64,000 nt of DNA, taken from NCBI GenBank assembly GCA_003667245.1, contig RCNN01000038.1, forward strand, positions 1 through 64,000, in the 5' to 3' direction. The translations under genes and the position numbers were made by a program. Positions 24,702 through 38,968 of the stretch are shown here, piece by piece. Source of the DNA: Heterostelium multicystogenum. Taxonomy: Eukaryota; Evosea; Eumycetozoa; Acytosteliales; Acytosteliaceae. Position 1 is the first letter of the stretch, and every line of letters begins with the position of its first letter. The notes beneath the pieces were generated by a model, which was given only the letters and a program-made list of their open reading frames with translations, made no database searches and was not told the origin of the DNA.

Positions 24702-26396
24702 ATGAAGTTATTAAATATTGTAGTATTAGTTTTTGCATTAGGTGTATTGTTGGCTCAGGCCAAACCATCACCACCCTCTGATGTGTGGGACCCTGTCACT
24801 GAGTTTTTAGAACAAGCTATCACCAATGGAACTTTCCCCGGTTGTGTCGCTTTAGTGGGTACTCGTGACGAAATTCTATATGCTAGTGCACCCGGTGCAT
24901 ATACATATGGTGTTCCAACTCCAATTAACACTCCAAAAGTACCACATATGGAGATTGATGTAAATATTAGAATCAATTTACTTTCAATAACTTTCATGTT
25001 TCTGACACATTTTCACCAACACAGACACTTTTTGACATGGCAAGTTGCTCAAAGGTTACTGCTACGACAACTGCAATTGCTCAGTTTTATCAAAGAGGAG
25101 AATTAAGTCTAGATTCAACTATTGCCTCTATTCTAGGTAATCAGTTTGCTGTTAATGGAAAGGGACCAATCACTGTTTTGAACTGCTTATTGCATAACTC
25201 TGGTTTCTACCCAGATCCAAATCCATTTTGGAGTATGTATTATTATTATTTAGTATCTCTAGAATAGAAAATCCTAACTTGTATTTGTTTGAATCATAGA
25301 TACACCAGAATTTGGATGTCCAGCAACAGCATTTGAACATCCACCATTGGAATTCACATGTCAAACTCAATTCTTTAACAGCATCATGAATCAAAGCTTA
25401 ATGAATCCAATCGGATCAACTTATGTATACAGTGATTTGAAGTAACTATATCCATTTTCTGCAATATTCACAAAAGTATTCATTTACTTATTCTTTGATT
25501 TTAGCTTCATGACTTTGATGCTTGTAGCTGGACACTATGCAAGAGTTTTGGGATATGTAAAGGAACATGAAATCATTCCAGAGTGCAATACCGGTGGACC
25601 TGGTATTGACCAATGCTACTACGAAGCATATGTTAGAAAATATGTTTTCGAACCATTGAATCTTAAATCGACTGGATATTTACCACCTAGCTACCTATCA
25701 CCATACTGCGCCCCAACAGAGAATGACACTGTCTATATGCACACTACCATTCAGGGTGTAGTCTCTGATGGTAACGCCTATGCAATGGGTGGAATTGGTG
25801 GACATGCCGGAGTATTTTCAAATGCTCCAGATATGTATCAATTCATGCATGCCATAATGTTTGCCAGCAGTGATAGCGATTATCTCAACTCTACAACAAT
25901 GCAACTCTTTACTAAAGAGTACAATCATACACAAAGCAGCAGAGCCCTAGGATGGAACACCAATGATCCAACTGTTCCAGGTAAGTTTTCAGATATTTTA
26001 TTTCTTCTTTTACAGAATAAATCAGCCTACGATTTATTTTTGTATCATACTATATAATATTTCCCTCATAACGTGGTTCGAAAACCATTTGGTTCAAATA
26101 TGGTACCCAAACCCTTATTCTCGTGCAAAAAAAAAAATATACTTGTGATTTTTTACTGATCTAAAAAATTTACTTTTATAGATTACGGATGGGGCCTAGC
26201 CTGTGGAACACTGTCACCAAAAACATGGATGCATCTTGGATACACAGGAACGATGTTGTGTGGTGATCCAGATAGAGAACTAATAGTAATACTGTTGACC
26301 AACCGTGTATACCCAACAAGTTCGAACGAATTGATCCTTAATGTGAGAAGACCCTTTGCCACACTTGTTCAGCAAATATTTGATAAATACTATTAA
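24702..26396 (+). CDS. Secreted beta-lactamase-fold serine hydrolase
   Basis: Five exons (24702-24959, 25025-25232, 25300-25441, 25505-25980, 26182-26396) join in frame to 432 residues. The first 20 or so residues are a signal peptide (MKLLNIVVLVFALGVLLAQA). The serine beta-lactamase/penicillin-binding-protein fold is shown by the S-x-x-K motif in FDMASCSKVTATTTAI, a Y-x-N-like motif (YSDLNFMTL), GGHAGVFSNAPDM and the late HLGYTGTMLCGDP, which stands in the KTG-box position. Eukaryotic members (LACTB-like, esterase EstB-like) hydrolyse esters or peptides; the substrate is unknown. It could act extracellularly or in endolysosomes, perhaps on bacterial prey wall fragments, which is inference. 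The start at 24702 is set by the signal peptide. The frame is intact. Confidence 0.85.
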
Positions 26397-29300
26397 TCAA
26401 TCACAAATCAAACACCACCTGTAAAATTAAATTTGCTGATTTTGATATTCAATTTGGATAGCCAAAAACGAAAACACAAACACACATGAACAGTTGTTTT
26501 GATTTACAAAAATATCACTTGAAACTCGAAAATTTTAAATCAAATTTATAAAAACTTAAAAAGAACTAATTTAGGTACACAAAGTTCCATATTTCAATCA
26601 CAATCAATAAAACAAGCACCCACTGTCACCGATGATAAGGCATTTTTCCATACCAGGTGTTTGCAAAAGAAAATTCCTAATTGATGATTTGTGATTCGAC
26701 ATGGAATTCATGGAATTTGAACACATTATTGATTTTTGTAAAGTTTGCTGTTTTTTTTGTTTTTGGAAGACTGAACGCGATAAAATTGTGAAAGATCTTT
26801 ACCACGTTGGGAGATTAAAATTAACCCATTTTAGATGTTTGATTAAATAATAATTTTAAAATATTAAACACATTTAATCCACACAACTCCAACTACTACT
26901 ATTTACCCAATAACCGATTAAAAATATAATATATTATTAATAATAATAATATTATTAAAATCATTATGAAAAGCATAACTCAGATAGATACATAAATTCT
27001 TTGAGTTCAACACCCTATTTCCAGATCTTTAAAAGTTGATTGCAATCACCATTTTAGAGTTATTAGCATTATTATTATTATTATTGTAGTGTGTTTTATT
27101 TTATTAAATATCACCATCCCAATTTTTATTTAGTACTATTAATTAAACAGGACAGTACCATACAACCAAATTTATTTGTATAGAGGTTATTTTGCTTTTA
27201 GTCGAAAAATTAGATTACATGTAATAGGTCCTATTATTACAGAATTAGTTCCAAGTCAACAAGTATCTTGATATTATTCCACGTGAGAATTGTCGTTGGA
27301 AAACAACAACACCAGTGTGCAGTGGTGGTGATCAATCCAATTTTAAGTAAATATCCATCATATTGTATAACAAATATAATTCGAAATATAGCCCCCTATT
27401 TTTTTTTGTTTTTCTTTTTTGTTTCTTCTTCTTGAAAATAAAAATAAAACACTCTCGCACACCAACAAATATCTTGCAAAGAAATTTCTTTTTCTTGAAT
27501 TCAAAAAAAAACAAAAACAAAAATTCCAAATCAATCACAACAACAACACCCACACAACAATCAAAACAATGCATCACCTAAGGTGGCGATCATCCCTCAT
27601 CAATTTTGTAATATGCCAATCATAGGTGGTCTCTTAAATTTATTTATAAATTGTGAAATTTAAAGGACAACCACACCAAATACAAATTTTGATAAATTTT
27701 ATAAAAAAATCAAATTTATTAGGCAATCATTGTCAGTGGGTGGACTACCGATACAAAAATTTAAAACTCAATTAATCAATTGCCTTATCATTTTTTACCC
27801 AAACAGAGTTCTCATCGTCATCTACACCTCATTCCATCTACTATTCTTTTGACAGAGACTACATATCTGTATAAATATTTAAAGTTACTCTTTAAACAAC
27901 TATATTCTTCAATCCTCCTTTATCTATTAAATTAACCAAACAACCAATCTCAAGAAAGAATAGAATTTCACTAATATTTTTTTATATATTAAATTTTATT
28001 AATTTTATAATTAGTATTTATTTATTTATTTATTTATCCTCCTCTTCTTATCCTCTTCGAGACATGCTTTGGGATTCCAAATTATATTCTATTCTATTTT
28101 TTTTAAGTTAACATAGTAGAAAGAAAGAAAAAACAAACAGTAAATATTCAATCCACTCCTTCTATCTTTTCTTTGTTTGATTAAAAAATTGTCGATACAT
28201 TGTATTTTTTATTATTCACCTCATCGACATCATTAAAATTCATATATTATGCCTTCTGCATATTATTACTTTAATTGGAAAACTGTAGAAATGGTATTCG
28301 ATTTTTCATCTTCAGAAATCTGCAAAAAAACTAAAAAAGAAAACCCAAATGCCATCCAAATCGAAAACCAACTTTAGTTTTTATAAAAAATGACATTCAA
28401 AAAAATAATAATATTAAACATTCTTCCCATCTAATAATTTTATTGAAATATAAAAGATTCAAAATAATAATCATCACCATCATCAAATTTACTTCTCTTC
28501 CATTCCACTCCCCATTGCTAAACTCAATCCACTACTCTCTCATTTGTCAACATTCACAAATCCATCAATCAATCAATCAAAAAATTGATATGGATATTTT
28601 TATTTGACAACACACAAAGAAACCATTTATTCTTTGTCAACAACTATTTGACTTGATCAAAACAATTTTAAATACACTTGTTTAAGTACAAGATCGGTAG
28701 TTGGCCTAGTGCCACTTCACATTTGATTATTGGTTGTTTGTTTGTTGTTGTTGGTTGTTTTTTTTTTGATCTTTTTTAATTTGTTTTCTGGTACATACGT
28801 ATTTCTTCATCCGAAACTTCCTCCCCAGCCAATTTATTATTATCTTCACCCAGTAGTTAGTTGGCTGTTGGTACAGTTTTTGCAACACACAAAAATTTAA
28901 AATATGATTTTAAAACTTATTATCAAACACCATATTTTCAAGTGAAAGTTAATTTTTTTCAAATCCCACAACTCAATTTATCATCTTGTAATATATTTCA
29001 ATCAATTATTTATAAGTCTGTCGGTTTTGAAAGTGGGGTTTGAGATTGTTTGAGGAACGGGGGTGTTCCTAGTGTGTAAAACAAATTATTGAAATTCAAC
29101 ATAATTAGTGGGGCACCTATAATTATACTTGATCTTTTATGTGTGATGTGTGTGTTGGGCACAGGAGCTGGCAAACACACACACATACACACAGCACCTA
29201 CAATAACCATTTAAATTATGAATTCATTTAATTAAAAATTAAAACAGGCTTGTATGATAAATAAGTAAAACTACTTTATAATTATCACTTTTAGAAAGTT

Positions 29301-32300
29301 GCTGCTGTCGTGCCCTTTTAATGTCAAATTAAAACAACATCACTCACACTCACTCTATCTTAAGAGCAAGCAATTCATTTTCAATTCGTTAAATAATAAT
29401 AAATTTAAAAAGCCCATCCAAAGCAATTAAATCAATATACACACCCTCCCACATATCTATCGTCCCAACCACAGCCTATCCACAATTAATATTAAAGTAG
29501 TAGTATTTAAAGGTGTGTTGTCAAGTCCATTATAATTCAGTCAAATGTAATAATAACAACAATAACAAAATGATAGTTTACTATTGTGTAGGAGTGAATC
29601 CAAATCCTCCTTTTCTTTATTGCTGCTTTTGTGTGATTTTAACAATAGTTGTTGTTGTTGGTGGTGGGGTTTGATGTTGGCTTTTCCATCTTCTAAATGC
29701 CAACATCTGTTAACGCCAACCAATCATCCAACAATTAAACTATTTTAAAAAGGTAAAAACAATATAAATATAATTATAATATATGGGTAGTATATAAATC
29801 ATTTATTTAATTAATTATAATATTAAAATTTAAGTACATTGTTTTTAAAACATAAACAAAACTAAATTTAAGGAGTCTAAAGTACTCCACTTCACACCCA
29901 ATTAATTCAAACAAATAGCTACCCAATTAATTAAATACTTATTTATTATTTCTGTTCTTTTCAAATTTAAACTTTAAGTAATATTACCATCATCATTTTT
30001 CTATTCTATCGTATACGTTGTTCTTGTGTTGCTGTTGTTGTTGTAGTTGTAACGTGCCACTTTATTTATGATCTTTTTTTTTCGAATGTAAATAATAATA
30101 AAAATATTAACTTAACCCTTAATCTAACTGTTATCCAATAGTAACAAACAACCATAAACCAGCCAAACCAATCACGACACACTATAACAAATATTAATTT
30201 ATTAATAGGCAATTAATTGATAGAAAAGTGAGCCACGATAAATCTATCTTTAATTTCTTTGATTAAAGGTGAATTGGAAATAAGGTAATTATAACACCAC
30301 GCTAATGCTCAATTAATAGTAACAATAATAATATTATTATTTATCTGTCTGTTGCTTTTTGTCATTGTATTTGCATGATTCATGATTCATTCTCCCAAAT
30401 TGACACACAAATTAATTTGGTTTGCACAGTCCAAACTAACAAACAACCCAACCAACCAACTTTGAAAAGTTTTCATTTTCAATTTTACATACAAGTATGT
30501 ATGCATGCAACCGGTAACACTCTCATCGCTCAGAATAGGACCAGGAGTTGTCCACAGTCAATTGAAGATTCAATAGCAACATCAGCACAAGTGGTGATAT
30601 TATTATTATTATTATTATTGCTACTCTGTGTTTTGGTTGGTTATTCTTATATTAGCATCAAATTATAATTATTATTATTATCACCCAGCACCATTTCCAT
30701 CATCTATTATAACTAATGATTGAAAGCTTCCCACACATCCATACATCTATGTTTGTTTTATTTATATGAATCGTTAGATTCAATCTTCTATATTAACATT
30801 TAGAAGATTATAGTTTATCATCTGCTCATATAAGTTTGAGTTTAAAAATCTCTTTACACTCACTAAAAATAAATATAGCTGTGATTGATTGCTGATAAAC
30901 AACATGTGTATTCATTGATTTATAACAAAACTCACCACCATCACACACAAACACACAAACAATCACAACATGCATCACCCCCAATTAGACACTGATTCTC
31001 AACAGTTACCCCACCCCTTTGATCAATTAATTTTTATTCAGAACCCATGGTTCCACAACATCATTAATCAAATAAGGGCTACTTTTATTTGTTTAGCCTG
31101 ATCATCTTAACTTACTATTATCTTTAATAATTCAAATTTCAATCTAAAATTGTACGAAATGGGTCAACTACAATAACAACATTAATGTTTTAAAGTTATA
31201 ATATTGATTGTTGTTGTTGTTGGTGTTGTTGTTGTTGCTGTTTGAACTGAAATCAAACACCCAATTTGTTGTTTGTTTCCAAAATAGTTGTTCTATCTCT
31301 CCATCCAACTTATCACACCTTGTTGTTCTATCATTATTTAACATAAGCAGCAAAAAGCATCGCAGCTACAGCCAAAATACTACATACACATATTTACATA
31401 TATAAATTAATTAATCCATTTATATATTTAAAATATTTTAATTATTTCTAATTTTATTATTTGTTGCTGTTGTGATTGGAGGTTGGGCTGCCACCAATAT
31501 ATTTGACAAATTGAGGATTCTGTTGGATCAATTCATTCTATGATTCTAAACACATCACAAATCATCATACCTTACTTTAATTGTATGATATTTATCAACT
31601 TCCAGTAAATTCCACCATCTCTAAAAACAAAAAAAGATAACTATCTGTCTTTATCTATTTGTTAATGATTGTGCCACTACACAACCAATAGCAATAACAA
31701 TAATAATTTAAACACACCTGTAACATATTTATTTAAACACCCTGTATTCTATAGAACTGGTTTGATCTTGATTTAATATTCCACGATCACAATCAAACCC
31801 ATATTTGTATTTTTATATCCATATCTTCACCTTGTCACTTATTGCAGTTATTCAAATAGTTTAAACGATAACTATAAAAGAGAAGAGTTTATTTCATTTG
31901 CAATAATTTCCATCATTTGTCAGATTATAGTAGCAATAATAATAATAATAATAATAAATATATAGTATTTCATAGTTATAGCTATAGTCAACTAATAAAA
32001 ATTCTCATCAAACTATTTAATATCCTTATTAATAATTTAGAATATTTTTCCTCAAGTCCAAAGAAGCTTCTACGTAGAGTAGACACACAGGCTCTTTCCA
32101 TCCAATCTTTATATTTTTACATTCTACTGTTAGTAGTAATCTCCTTCCGCTTTTCATTTATATTTATATAGATAGTTTCCATTTATTTCCAATCGCTTCA
32201 CTTTGTTTTCTTTTAATTTGAAAGAGTTTAACCACTAAAACTTCCTTTCATTTGAGGAAGAATCTGGAAGTACCTTTGCAACAAATTAAACTTCATCCTA

Positions 32301-32594
32301 CCTCTTTACTATTTTTATATATTCTAATTTATTATAATTAATTATATTGGTTCTTGCACCTACTTATATATTTATATTGTCATCGACTAGTACTACCACC
32401 ATCACCCACCTCTATAACCACTTCAACTACACCAGGTGCAATCTAATTAATATCTATTTAAATAACACCCATTCTTTACATTCAAATCCGATTAATCATC
32501 TTCAAATTTACATACATATATCCATTTAATTGAAAACCAACCATCATACTTAAATCAACCTACTTTACTGTACAACTCAAATAGTCAAACATAC

Positions 32595-32625
<31 letters not shown>

Positions 32626-32944
32626 TAATAATATTTAAAAATAATAATAATAATTTTTTACAAAAGGGTAAATATACATGCACATCAATCAGCTGATTGA
32701 CCAATTGATAGATATAATTGGAAAGATCAAATTAACATCCTGTCTGCAAAGATTACTAATATAATAACTTCTTTAAAAAACTTATTCACTTTTTGTTTTT
32801 TATTTTTATAACATCAACCTAAAGCCTAACTTACTTTGCCGTCAGATCTTTAGAACAACCACGCCCCACACCAACCCAAAAACTCCACATCAAAACCAAA
32901 TATACTCCATTTAATTCCGAATTAATTAAACGAACTCTGATAGA
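26397..32944. other. 6.5 kb gene desert upstream of the homeobox gene
   Basis: No conserved ORF, tRNA or clear mobile element was found here on either strand. Contents are AT-rich DNA with many short simple repeats: (ATA)n near 26930-26957, (TTA)n near 27070-27086, TTTA repeats near 28016-28037, (TAT)n near 30598-30623, TTGTTG near 31207-31240, (AAT)n near 31936-31956 and (AAT)n near 32596-32632. There are also several C/A-rich and T-rich blocks. Short ORFs here have the composition of translated repeats. Its position suggests long 5' regulatory and untranslated sequence for the homeobox gene. Confidence 0.5.
32596..32632. repeat. (AAT)n microsatellite
   Basis: About a dozen near-perfect AAT units lie in the leader region of the homeobox gene. 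A second shorter AAT block follows at 32639-32654. Confidence 0.8.
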
Positions 32945-35074
32945 ATGGATATTGGTTTACTTTTAAACTCTGGAAATTCCAGTTCATCCTCTGCTGCCAC
33001 CACTCCAGGCTCATTCGAAGTATCTGATTTGAAAGTATCAGCAGCAGAGTCCTCCACCAACAGTAATCATCACAATAGCATTCACCACCATACTGCATCA
33101 CAAGCCAATTCCGGTCTAATGGCGTCATCCTCTTCCTCCTCCAATATAAACTCATCAAGCGGTATGCAACCAGTCCATTTCAGTCCCCAGCTTCCAAACG
33201 GTGGATCTGCATACCAACATCAACAACAACAACTTCTCCTTTTCCAAATGCAACAACAGCAACAACAACAACTGTTGTCCAAAATGCAATCTCCTCCACA
33301 ACAATCATATAAGCCATCCAACACTACAACCTACTTTGTTGCCAATGGATATCCTTCACCAACACATGCTGGACGTTCTCCACCAACTTTAGAGTCCTAT
33401 GGAAAGAGAGAAGGCTGTGAATCCCCCAATCAATCACCATCGATCAACTCTAATAATAATTCCAAGCAATTTGTATTCTCTCAGTACCAACCATCTCCAA
33501 GTGCCTCGGCTAATACCACTCCAAAACTTCCAACTCACATCAACCCAAACCCAAATATCAGCATCAACACTCCCATGTCAAACTCTGGCTCATCCATCCC
33601 AAGCAACTCAAAGCCAACTGTAATTCCACCACTTCAATTGTCACAACCATCGATCTCACTACCCCACTCCCCACCCAAACTCTGGCAAGGTGTCACCACT
33701 TCTCATGAACTCCTCCAACTCACTTCCAAATACAGGTAGAAGCCTCAACACCAGCGGCTCCTCAAACTTAAGACTCTCTGCTAACGGCATGGCCCACGAT
33801 TTGTCCTCGCCTCCACTCAGTCCAAACGAGCAAGGCAAAGAGTTCCACACAGGATCCAGATCTCCATCTTCGGGTGGCGAAAAGGAAAAGAAGCGTCGTA
33901 CACGTTTAAAGAAAGAGCAGTCCGCCACATTGAAGGCATTCTTTGAGAAAGACAACTATCCAAACAAGGAGGAAAAGGAGAAATTGGCTTCAATGCTCTC
34001 CATGAGCTACACTGCCGTCACAACTTGGTTTTCCAATAAGCGTCAAGAAAACGTAGAAAAGTTACCGATGGAACTGGCGGAAGACGCGTTCTCGTCGACG
34101 ACAGAGCTAACCCACTCAAGTTGGATGACTCAAGAAGTGATCTCCACATCGATGACGAAGACGACGATGAAGACCACCACCTACACCATGCTAGCCACCA
34201 CTCAAGCACACCATCATCACATACCAGTCTAACTCCAATTATCTCTGGTATTGCAATCAACCACCATCGTCCAACGATGGAGTCAATATTGCTCAGCCAA
34301 TCATCTCCACTACTCTCACCCCACAGCGCCAGTAGTACACCACCAGCGAGTGGACGTCAACCCTATCATTCCAACAACGAGGCAAATGCCGTCAACAGTC
34401 TTTCCATTCTTTCACAAGTAGCCAAGGGAGATATGGATGGCCTAAGCAACAGACCAACTTCACCATTTTCACTCAACTCTCCACTCTCCAACATTGTTAA
34501 CCATCATTCTTCTCCAATTTCATCACCACGCTCCCCACTTTCAACTCATTCCTACTCTGCAAATAATAATAGCAATAGCAACATGAACAACATTAATAAC
34601 AACAACAACAACCTAAAATCAAGTATCAATAGCCATAACAACACAGACTCAGATGACTCTTTTGATTCGGATGAAATGATTGAATATCTTTCAGGAGAAT
34701 CCGATGAAGATCATGAATTTGACGACCAGAAGAAAAGGAATAGCAAATCATCATCGCTCCTTGAAGTTGCTTCGAGAAAGCATCGTCACCATTCGAAGCA
34801 TTCATCGAAAAGCCATCACTCAAGAAGCAATAGTAACAGCAACCCAATTTGCAGTCCGAATCTTTCTGTCAAAAAAAGGCAGACCTATCAGAAATCACCG
34901 ACAACCCAATAGACAGTTTGCTATCCGTCAACCTCGCCAATATCCTCCTCATCACCTTCACCCATTAACAACTTTTCACTACAACAAGCAGCGGCTGCAC
35001 TTAGTTCAGGTATGATGTCTGAATCTGAATTCCTCTCAAGTGAAGTTAACAAATTGAAAAAGAAATATCAATAA
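32945..35074 (+). CDS. Homeobox transcription factor, frame-broken
   Basis: The start is at 32945 (MDIGLLLNSGNSSSSS). Long S/N/Q/H/P-rich sequence flanks one homeodomain at about 33880-34065: KKRRTRLKKEQSATLKAFFE, DNYPNKEEKEKLASML and SYTAVTTWFSNKRQE. W48, F49, N51 and R53 are present, spacing is that of a 60-residue (non-TALE) homeodomain, and position 50 is Ser and 47 is Thr. After it come acidic (DDEDDDED), poly-N, S/P-rich and KHRHHSKH basic blocks, ending in EVNKLKKKYQ. It is one of the dictyostelid Hbx-type DNA-binding regulators of development, nuclear by family; I cannot say which Hbx. Frames change near 33688, 34062 and 34905. Total length is a multiple of three (about 709 residues), so the breaks are likely compensating indels. 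No intron is needed. Confidence 0.8.
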
Positions 35075-35553
35075 TACTACAACTTCAACAATACAACACA
35101 ACCCAAGTAAAGTAAACAATTCAAATCCAACAACCAATTAAACTCCTCCATTACAATGTAGTTACATTTGTAATATAATAACAACAACATTCATTCATAC
35201 ACAACAACCTAACATAATAACTTTAAAATAATATACATATTTAGAGTTTTTTTTTTATTCAAGGCAGCGCTTGCCAACAAGAAAGACAAGCTTTGGAATT
35301 AAATAATGTAAAATAAACACACCACTATAAATATTTATTAATTAATTAATTATAACAATGTTCAGCGATTGCATCTTTGTAAATCTTATTTGAAACGAAA
35401 TTGTGGTGTGTGAGATGACCAAAAACTGATGTAATCTTCATTTTTAGTAGTAGTTTAAGTGATGTTTTTCAAAATCGTCTCATTTTGAATCAATTTGATT
35501 AATGATCATGACTTTGCAGTGTAAGGCAACTAACTAGTTAGAAGAGTAGTAGT
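35075..35553. other. Tandem spacer, AT-rich
   Basis: This is the 3' flank of the homeobox gene and the promoter of the COQ8 gene. It has ACAACA-rich and ATTAATTAATTA stretches and a T10 run near 35248. No gene was seen. Confidence 0.5.
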
Positions 35554-37411
35554 ATGTCAAGAATAAAAGATCTGTTACAGGTGTTGAATGGTGGAAAGAG
35601 TGTATTGTCTTCGATGATCAGTGGCATCAATAGACCACCAACTACCTATATTCCGAGATCATATCCATCAAATCAAGATAGTGTTAAGATTGTAGAGTCT
35701 TTGACTAAATCAAAATTAAGAGATATAAGTGACGATGTCTCCAGTGTATCCAATAGATTGACGTTGAATCAACAGGAGCAACAGCAATACAACTTCAATG
35801 AACATCATCAATTCTTAGATTTGAAGAATCCTGAAATTAAACATTTAGAGAATGAAGGAAAATCATTGCCATCGAGTCAAACATCTAGGTTCTGGCACTT
35901 CACAAGTATGTTAATGTCTCCAAAGAGATACTTACTATACCAATTATTATTGTTTGTTGACATCAAATCTAATTGATTACTACTTTGTTGATTGATTCAA
36001 AATAGAATTGGCAGTGGGAATGGGTGCAGGTTTAGTAAGTGAGTTGACAAAAGCGAACCGTAAAGCGGTGAAGAAAGCACATCTCATCCATTGTTTAGCG
36101 ATTCTAATGCAAATAGATTGGCAGAGACTTTCTCAAGAATGAGAGGAACCGCACTGAAGATTGGTCAGGTTCTCTCGATTCAAGATGATTCTGTACTGCC
36201 GCCCAACTTTGTAAAACTACTTGAAAATGTCAGAAAGAGTGCAAATCCAATGCCTAATGACCAATTACATGTAACTATAGTCATCCAAAACCAACTTATG
36301 CAACCACTAATTCGATAATATACAGGAAACACTCGAAAACGAATTAGGAAAAGAATGGAGAACTTTTGTTTAAGGATTTTGAGGAGAAACCTATTGCGGC
36401 TGCATCCATCGGTCAGGTGCATCGTGCAATTACATTGGATGGTGTTAAGGTTGCAGTAAAAGTACAGTATCCCGGTGTCTCTGACAGTATCAGCAGCGAT
36501 ATCAACACAATGGCCCTCAATGCTCAAATTGGTCGCACCTGACACTGCGTATATTGAAAGCTCACTCGGCTCTGCCAGAGACGAACTGCTGAAAGAAACA
36601 GACTATCTCAATGAAGCGGAAAACCAAATGAAAATGAAAAGACTCATTGAGAACAGCACAAGTATACATTTGAAACATTTCCATGTTCCAGCGGTCATTC
36701 CTCACCTTACAACAAGAGAAATATTGACTAGTGAATTTGTGGAAGGTGTCTCCATCGACCAAATTAACACTGAACAATACAATCAAAAGACAAGAGACTG
36801 GCTATCAAAGAATATTCTCTCGCTATGTCTTGCAGAGTTGTTTGAGTTCTCCTATATGCAAGTTGACCCCAACTGGTCAAACTTCATTCTGGACTTTGAT
36901 AACAAAAGAGTAACTATGACTCGGCAACCTTGAATTTACAAACAGCGACTAACTACTCTTTTTAGATTAATCTACTAGATTTTGGCGCCTGTAGATCCTA
37001 TGGTAATCCATTTATCTATAACTACTTCAAATGCATAGAGGGTGGCGTCGAAGCCGATAAAGAAAAGATATTAGATTACTCACTGAAAGTTGGATATTTC
37101 ACTGGACACGAGAATAGTTTAATGAAAGATGCACAGGCAAAAGCAGTAACTATTCTGGCAGAGCCATTTGCATCAAAAAGAGCCCTACAATTTCTTGGAG
37201 AAGCAAATCTCCTCTCGTATAACAGAATTAATCCCCATAATGCTAAAGAATCGTTTGAAACCACCTCCTGAAGAGACCTATTCACTCCACAGAAAGCTAA
37301 GTGGATGTTTCTTGATATGTTCCAAACTTCATGCAAAACATCGAATGTCATTCAACTTGGAAACATTACCAAAACATTTTCCTTGAAAAGAATAAACATT
37401 TCAAACAATAG
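35554..37411 (+). CDS. coq8: COQ8/ADCK3-type ABC1 atypical kinase
   Basis: Exons are 35554-35905, 36006-36270, 36326-36909 and 36966-37411; the sum is a multiple of three (548 residues). The UbiB/ABC1 hallmarks are present: [13 protein letters not shown] (KxGQ motif), [13 protein letters not shown] (Ala-rich loop replacing the glycine loop), [19 protein letters not shown] (metal-binding Asn) and [13 protein letters not shown] (DFG). The C terminus [20 protein letters not shown] is almost diagnostic for COQ8A/ADCK3. COQ8 is a mitochondrial inner-membrane ATPase/kinase-like protein needed for coenzyme Q synthesis. The N terminus ([20 protein letters not shown]) could serve as a targeting sequence. 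Frame breaks lie near 36075, 36370, 36525, 37180 and 37335. The final stop (37409-37411) is chosen because that frame continues the family's last helix. Confidence 0.87.
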
Positions 37412-38775
37412 ATAATATAACAAATAACAAAACTACAACCACCATAGATGATAAATGACTATAGACATTTTGAAATTGGTAATTTCAATCCAAACTAACT
37501 AACAGGTACTGGTTATCGATAAAGTAGAATGAAACATCATTCCGTTCCATTCCATTTTCCATTTCAATTGCCACAACTTTTAACATTGTAAATATTGGAG
37601 TGGTGTAGGTCCCAGTGATACTTGTCTTTATTTATTTTCAAATTTGCCATTAATATTATTATTTTATTTATAATGGTTACCCGTATATATATCTATTTAA
37701 AGCAATGATAAATCTGCGAACATTTTGTGAGGGCAATCATATGGGTCAGTGCTTTGAAAATTTCGAAAAAACTAAACCCTTGTGGTTCATCGGGAGTTTC
37801 GTTCGGTAAAATTTGAAAATATTTATTTTCGACATCATCCATCATGTCAGAAGTAGCATTAGGTGTGTGCTTATGAAAAAACCGATGATTATGAGTTGTT
37901 TAACTACTCTTGGTGACTTGTGTTACCAAACAGCAGCAGCGACAACAATAAACAATAACAAAACAAAAGAATACTCTTTGTTTTCAAAAACAACAATTCA
38001 TTCTTTAGTTAGTTTCGTAATTCTATAAACTAATCAATATTATTGTTTATTTACAAATAATAATAATATAATAATCATTACAAGTATGTATAAATCTAAT
38101 CATTCATTCTTTTTGTTTATTTGTTTGAAATAAATATGTTTTAGTATTTTCTTCTTTTAAATAAAAATTAATAATAATAATAACAATAAAATAACAATAA
38201 CAATCAATCTCAATCATCATCAATCAACAATCTTTATTTTAAGTTGATTTACAGATAAGATATCATTCAAATATCATATCATAATAATTCAATTTGACAT
38301 GGTACCAAAAACAACAAATCAATCAATCGATCAATAGTTTAGACTAGTTCGTTTTTGTTATAATCATCAATGACAACAATAAACTATCAACCAAAATCAC
38401 ATCAAATCAGATATTATTATTATTATTTATTTCTTTGTACTATCATGATAGTATGACGATCTCAACATGCACACAATCCACTCTTTCTCGCTAGAACAAC
38501 CATCAAGCTAACTTCTCATGTACTCACAACCACACACATGGTTGGGGTTGAAACAAACGAAAAAAACAAAATAAAAAAAACAAAACCAAAACATTGAATC
38601 GAAAAATCTTTTTTTTAATTTTCTCTCTCTCTTCACACGCATATCTAAAGTGAAGTTATAGAGTAGTAGTACTCTATTATCAAACAACATATTATTATTA
38701 TTATCATTATAATTATAATTATAATTCTTATCATTATATCATCCAAGAATTCTTTTATTTCAATTGTAATTATCA

Positions 38776-38809
<34 letters not shown>

Positions 38810-38968
38810 GTTGTTGTTGTTGGATGCTGGATAACCAATAATCTTATATTCGCTTTTAATTATTATCCTCCATCATCGACATCGCAAAACAAGATAAGAC
38901 AAAGAATTTAGATTTAGATATTAATATAATAACTGTAACCTTAATTTAGATAACAAATATATAAAACG
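37412..38968. other. Intergenic, highly repetitive AT-rich
   Basis: No conserved gene was seen. It contains AAT/AAC repeats (38040-38220), AATCAATC runs, a CTCTCTCTC stretch near 38622 and a long TTA/TTG tract (38776-38822) close to the PRPP synthetase start. A short ATG run at 37843 (MSEVALG then a GTGTGT donor-like site) is not supported by any downstream exon. Confidence 0.45.
38776..38822. repeat. (TTA)n/(TTG)n microsatellite
   Basis: About 11 TTA/ATT units are followed by about 4 TTG units in the 5' flank of the PRPP synthetase gene. Confidence 0.85.

Noticed and set aside
27332..27625. Overlapping K/F/N-rich ORFs on both strands
   Set aside because: They are translations of A- and T-rich runs, low complexity, with no support for either strand.
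34626..35015. ORFs overlapping the homeobox gene 3' part in other frames
   Set aside because: They are alternate-frame readings of S/H/N-rich low-complexity codons; the true frame is continuous with the acidic and basic blocks.
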